Shown: positions 4,608 through 5,803 of the stretch, piece after piece | Position numbering within the stretch: the stretch's first letter is position 1 | Layout of the letters: every line of letters starts with the position of its first letter | Assembly: GCA_964511535.1 (NCBI GenBank) | Contig: CAZEFW010000276.1 | Location: 1-5,803 of the forward strand | DNA: 5,803 bases | Origin: CAZCFB01 sp964511535 | GTDB lineage: Bacteria; Myxococcota_A; Polyangia; GCA-2747355; CAZCFB01 | Direction of reading: 5' to 3' | Notes under the pieces: generated by a model | Database searches by the model: none | What the model was told of the DNA's origin: nothing | The model's input: only the letters and a program-made list of their open reading frames with translations | Position numbers and translations under genes: made by a program

Positions 4608-5803
4608 CTACTTCACAACACCTCCGGCCGCGTAAATCGCCGCCACCTCTGCGCTGCTCAGCGCCCGGCTCCACACGGCGATCTCGTCCAGCGACCCTGG
4701 CCAGCGCAGGCCACCCCCGCCCACGGACCCGAGGTAGACATGCTTGGAGCTGAGCCGCATGGTCTTGCTGACGGCCTTGCTGTTGTTGAGCTTGCCGTCG
4801 ATGTAGATGCGGGCGAGCTTGCCGTCGTACGTGCCCATCACGTGGTACCAGGTGTCCTTCTTCCAGGTGATCCCCTTGGTGTTCACGCCGTGCCAGTCCC
4901 AGACGTCCAGGAAGAACTGGTCCGGATCCGAGTTGCCCTCGCCTGATGCGGAGTACCACAGCCGCCAGGCGTAGTTCTTGTCGATGACGTATGAGCGGCT
5001 CTTGGTGATGCTGTAGGGATCCACGTTGAGGCGGACCCACGCGGCGATGGTAATGGCGGACTTGATCGTCCCGTAGCTGGGGCCGTTGCCGCAGGTGACA
5101 TGGCCGACGTTGTTGATGAGCAGCCCGCTTTTGACCTTGCCCGTGATCCAGGTGGTGTTTTTGACGGTGCCGTTGTTCTTGTTCGGCGTCTGATCCATGG
5201 CCTGCGTGCCGCTCCCCTCGTCCAGCTTCCAGTAGGCCACGAGGTTTCCGCTGGTGATGGCGCAGGAGCCGCTCTGGCACAGCCCCGAGGCGCAGGCGTT
5301 GTTGCACTTGCCGCAGTGCTTGGCGCTCGTGAGCAGGTCTGCGCAGCCGCCGCCGCAGCACATCTTGCCCAGGCCGCACGGGGCGTTGCACTTGCCGCAG
5401 TGGAAGACGTCGGTGTCGGTATCCACGCAGAGCGCGTTGCCGCCAGGGCCAGTGCACTGTGTCTGGGTTGCCGGGCAGGTCACAGCGCACTTGCCGGCCG
5501 CGCACTGTTCACCCGCCTTGCAGGCCGCGCCGCAGGCGCCGCAGTTTGCGTTGTCGGTCTTGATGTTGGCGCAGTACACCGCGCCGCCGGGGCCCGTGCA
5601 CTTGGTCTGGCTTGCCGGGCAGGTCACGGCGCACTTGCCTGCCGCGCACAGCTCACCCGCCTTGCAGGCCGCGCCGCAGGCGCCGCAGTTTGCGTTGTCG
5701 GTCTTGATGTTGGCGCAGTACACCGCGCCGCCGGGGCCCGTGCACTTGGTCTGGCTTGCCGGGCAGGTCACGGCGCACTTGCCTGCCGCGCACAGCTCAC
5801 CCG
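4608..5803 (-). CDS. secreted Cys-rich repeat protein with C-terminal LamG domain (5' end beyond window)
   Basis: 397 residues are visible, ending at TAG 4610-4608; the frame is open through the right edge, so the start and any signal peptide are outside. A GTG at 5771 is in frame but lies in the middle of a repeat and is not a credible start. The N-terminal half is Cys-rich: two identical 48-residue units (CPASQTKCTGPGG, YCANIKTDNANCGACG, ACKAGE-CAAGKCAVT), a diverged third unit (CPATQTQC to CGGGCADL) and a shortened fourth (SAKHCGKCNNACASGLC). Conserved CGxC clusters suggest disulfide-linked modules typical of exported proteins. The last about 210 residues form a Laminin_G_3/concanavalin-like domain: opening LVAYWKLDEGSGT, central ITIAAWVRL, WYHVMGTYDGKLARIYIDGKL, closing GSLDEIAVWSRALSSAEVAAIY. 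LamG jelly-rolls generally bind glycans or proteins. It is convergent with the BNR-type gene, and an adhesion or substrate-binding role is inferred only. Confidence 0.85.
   Translation of the reverse strand, partial: GELCAAGKCAVTCPASQTKCTGPGGAVYCANIKTDNANCGACGAACKAGELCAAGKCAVTCPASQTKCTGPGGAVYCANIKTDNANCGACGAACKAGEQCAAGKCAVTCPATQTQCTGPGGNALCVDTDTDVFHCGKCNAPCGLGKMCCGGGCADLLTSAKHCGKCNNACASGLCQSGSCAITSGNLVAYWKLDEGSGTQAMDQTPNKNNGTVKNTTWITGKVKSGLLINNVGHVTCGNGPSYGTIKSAITIAAWVRLNVDPYSITKSRSYVIDKNYAWRLWYSASGEGNSDPDQFFLDVWDWHGVNTKGITWKKDTWYHVMGTYDGKLARIYIDGKLNNSKAVSKTMRLSSKHVYLGSVGGGGLRWPGSLDEIAVWSRALSSAEVAAIYAAGGVVK
5365..5803 (-). repeat. 144-bp tandem repeats within the Cys-rich LamG protein
   Basis: The period is 144 bases (48 codons). 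Bases 5509-5659 are identical to 5653-5803, which is more than a full unit with no differences, and the array continues past the right edge. The unit at about 5365-5508 is clearly related but diverged. Exact identity with no silent differences points to recent duplication or gene conversion, and makes the true copy number hard to assemble from short reads. Confidence 0.9.

Noticed and set aside
3250..5505. 751-residue minus-strand ORF
   Set aside because: Spans the antisense of the BNR-type gene and a shifted frame of the LamG gene; no motifs, so a compositional artefact.

Overview
The window is GC-rich DNA coding for four proteins, every one of which looks exported or surface-exposed. The lipoproteins carry long Asp/Pro/Lys tethers, and the secreted proteins contain Cys-rich tandem repeats. 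This protein style and base composition resemble Myxococcota and related former Deltaproteobacteria. That placement is an inference from style; there is no rRNA or other taxonomic marker here.

Layout: (1) 1-501, minus strand: the N-terminal 167 residues of a lipoprotein with a DxxP-rich tether and Cys-rich DETDVDCGG repeats, running off the left edge. (2) 633-2150, minus strand: a complete 505-residue homologue of NAD(P)-dependent glycerol-3-phosphate dehydrogenase (GpsA family), unusual in having a Sec-type signal peptide and a second, degenerate copy of its C-terminal helical domain. (3) 2151-2388: a divergent intergenic region holding a sigma-54-like promoter candidate for the GpsA-like gene and the ribosome-binding site of the opposite gene. 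(4) 2389-4554, plus strand: a 721-residue lipoprotein with a seven-unit KD heptad tether and a BNR_4-type beta-propeller that appears to be interrupted by an FG-GAP-like segment. (5) 4608-5803, minus strand: the C-terminal part of a secreted protein with Cys-rich 48-residue repeats and a terminal LamG (Laminin_G_3) domain, running off the right edge.

The BNR_4-type propeller and the LamG domain both belong to fold families often used on polysaccharides, and their genes are convergent. The GpsA-like gene and the first lipoprotein share a strand with a 131-bp gap that contains a strong GC hairpin, so co-transcription is possible but not shown. I see no RNA genes, CRISPR arrays, insertion sequences or phage genes. 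The most unusual item is the GpsA-like protein: an apparently exported dehydrogenase whose helical domain has been duplicated in one chain, the second copy having lost its catalytic-site residues.
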